15,450 nucleotides of DNA from the NCBI GenBank assembly GCA_017507595.1, contig JAFWAM010000023.1, forward strand, positions 1-15,450, given 5' to 3'. This document shows, one piece after another, positions 14,676-15,450 of the stretch. The notes under the pieces are model-generated. The model did not search any database, had not been told where the DNA came from, and saw only the letters and a program-made list of their open reading frames with translations. Source of the DNA: Clostridia bacterium. Lineage in GTDB: Bacteria > Bacillota_A > Clostridia > Christensenellales > Borkfalkiaceae. Every line of letters begins with the position of its first letter. Within the stretch, counting starts at the first letter, position 1. The position numbers and the translations under genes are program-made.

Positions 14676-14987
14676 ATGAAAAGGATTTTGTTAATAGCCC
14701 TCGGTTCAGTAATGCTTTTAACTTCAGCCCTGCTTGTTTTTGTGGGCTGTGTAGATACGGGAGACATCCCCACCGTTGCCGAGGTAAAAACGGAATTTTA
14801 CACCGACGACCGTCTGGAGCGTACCCTTAACCGTACCCCCCGTGAGGATCTTTTAAAGGTCTGGGGTCAGCCGGATAAAACCGTCGCTTACGAAAACGAG
14901 GACGTATGGTTTTTGGGTGACGGAAGGGCTTTGGTGGTTTCCTACACCAGAGGCGGCAGGGTAGACGACGTTGATATTGAGGACTAA
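14676..14987 (+). CDS. Small lipoprotein of unknown function
   Basis: A 103-aa protein with a lipoprotein signal (VFVGC, Cys25) and a compact domain of about 75 residues. The sequence REDLLKVWGQPDKTV (56-70), followed by DVWFLGDGRALVVSYTRGG, resembles the helix then beta-strand pattern of the SmpA/BamE-like fold, where a conserved WGxP turn follows the helix. That likeness is by eye and weak; a BamE role is not expected in a Gram-positive cell. AAGGAGG lies 6-8 bases before the ATG. It follows the frameshifted lipoprotein gene at about 50 bases, and both are probably read with tetR. The terminator at 15026 ends the unit. Confidence 0.78.
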   Translation: MKRILLIALGSVMLLTSALLVFVGCVDTGDIPTVAEVKTEFYTDDRLERTLNRTPREDLLKVWGQPDKTVAYENEDVWFLGDGRALVVSYTRGGRVDDVDIED

Positions 14988-15025
14988 CTTATCCCCACTA
15001 AGCAGTGTATCTCATAAAAAGCCTT

Positions 15026-15066
15026 GGCCTATATGCTCGCTAACGGGCATATAGGCCACTTTTTTT
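15026..15066 (+). terminator. Intrinsic terminator after the lipoprotein operon, repeat copy F
   Basis: GGCCTATATGC (15026-15036) pairs perfectly with GCATATAGGCC (15047-15057), extended by T-G, C-G and G-C to 14 pairs around the loop CTAA, then ACTTTTTTT. It is the most symmetric member of the family. Its minus strand reads CCTATATGCCCGTTAGCG, aligning with copy E. Confidence 0.9.
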
Positions 15067-15095
15067 GCAATCAAAAAGGGGAGCTTTTACCGTCG

Positions 15096-15238
15096 GCCCT
15101 TAAAATCACTCAATGCTTTTTCGGGACGGGTTTTTCCAAAATTTTCCCGGTTTGGGCTCAATTTTGACAGAACAACTTACGCATTGTATTGATAATTTAC
15201 CTCTTAAGGGCGTGGGGCCTGCACCCAAGACCCGTCCC
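15096..15238. other. Two overlapping long-range complementary pairs, possible structured RNA
   Basis: GGGACGGGT (15123-15131) is the exact reverse complement of ACCCGTCCC (15230-15238), with a nested TTGGG (15152-15156) / CCCAA (15224-15228). A second exact pair, GCCCTTAA (15096-15103) and TTAAGGGC (15204-15211), crosses the first, so the two would be mutually exclusive helices or a pseudoknot. TTGACA (15164-15169) inside the region resembles a -35, but only a poor -10 (TATTGA, 15187) follows. No convincing coding region lies here and no known RNA family was recognised. Assigned only as a structured gene-free stretch. Confidence 0.35.
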
Positions 15239-15293
15239 TGAAAATTAAAAAAAGCGAAAGATTTTAGCGTGTTATCCTTAACGGAGAACACAC

Positions 15294-15450
15294 ATCGAGA
15301 TAAATCTCACGGGATTTTCGATATGGTTTGCATACCTCGCCAAAGGCGAGATATACAAACTCGATATGTGCTGACGCACTCGATATGCTTTTGCATTCCT
15401 CGCCAAAGGCGAGATATGTCAAAAGCGAAAGGGATTTATCTCATATCGAA
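15294..15450. repeat. Composite palindromic repeat, continuing past the right edge
   Basis: Two copies of the hairpin CTCGCC-AAA-GGCGAG (15336-15350 and 15399-15413) each have extended arms: GTTTGCAT with complementary ATACAAAC, and GCTTTTGCAT with ATGTCAAAAGC. Between them is GTGC-TGAC-GCAC (15368-15379). TCGATATG occurs at 15318, 15361 and 15380 and inverted as CATATCGA at 15442. The outer arms GAGATAAATC (15297-15306) and GATTTATCTC (15433-15442) pair. The whole unit therefore folds as a large branched palindrome. It has no coding frame of note and may be cut by the window end. Confidence 0.75.

Noticed and set aside
15106..15291. A 61-codon minus-strand frame with a GTG start in the right-hand spacer
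   Set aside because: No ribosome site, and it overlaps the complementary segments that better explain the region. It could be part of a repeated element, but I cannot support it as a gene.
15294..15450. CRISPR array
   Set aside because: The repeats are palindromic modules of unequal spacing with related rather than unique spacers, and no cas gene is present.

Overview
The window looks like a chromosomal segment of a Gram-positive (Bacillota, probably Clostridia-type) bacterium, possibly from a carbohydrate-rich habitat such as a gut. Reasons: lipobox signal peptides with no outer-membrane genes, strong AGGAGG-type ribosome sites, consensus sigma-A promoters, and Bacillota-type gene sets (FakA/FakB fatty acid kinase, YegS/DgkB-type lipid kinase, OmpR-PhoB two-component pair, lipoprotein type I pullulanase). 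Genus cannot be called from sequence alone. No tRNA, rRNA, transposase or CRISPR array is visible.

Layout. 1-1692 (minus) is a GH53 endo-galactanase lipoprotein cut by the left edge. A 409-base region carries two divergent promoters and a hairpin repeat. 2102-4756 is a lipoprotein type I pullulanase. 4922-6761 is a two-gene overlapping operon: PfkB-family (pseudouridine) kinase and pseudouridine-5'-phosphate glycosidase. 6891-8635 is a response regulator / histidine kinase pair with a 4-base overlap. 8907-12343 is a lipid operon: diacylglycerol-kinase-like lipid kinase, FakA, FakB. 12682-14987 is a TetR regulator followed by two lipoprotein genes, the first apparently broken by a +1 frameshift. 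14988-15450 has no convincing gene but holds a terminator, long-range complementary segments and a composite palindromic repeat running to the right edge.

How it works together. The divergent GH53/pullulanase pair would let the cell attack beta-1,4-galactan and alpha-glucan outside the membrane. The psu genes salvage pseudouridine to uracil and ribose 5-phosphate. The lipid operon would phosphorylate diacylglycerol and exogenous or recycled fatty acids, both feeding phosphatidic acid synthesis.

The most striking unexplained signal is a dispersed hairpin family. Six intergenic hairpins share a core close to CTATAGGTCGGTTATCG (or its reverse complement). Five lie just after a gene or operon end and have terminator form; the sixth lies between two divergent promoters, where no gene ends. 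A seventh, degenerate core lies before the TetR promoter. Other notable signals are a consensus promoter placed so that the psuK mRNA would be leaderless, a perfect 22-bp palindrome before the lipid operon, and the composite palindrome at the right end.
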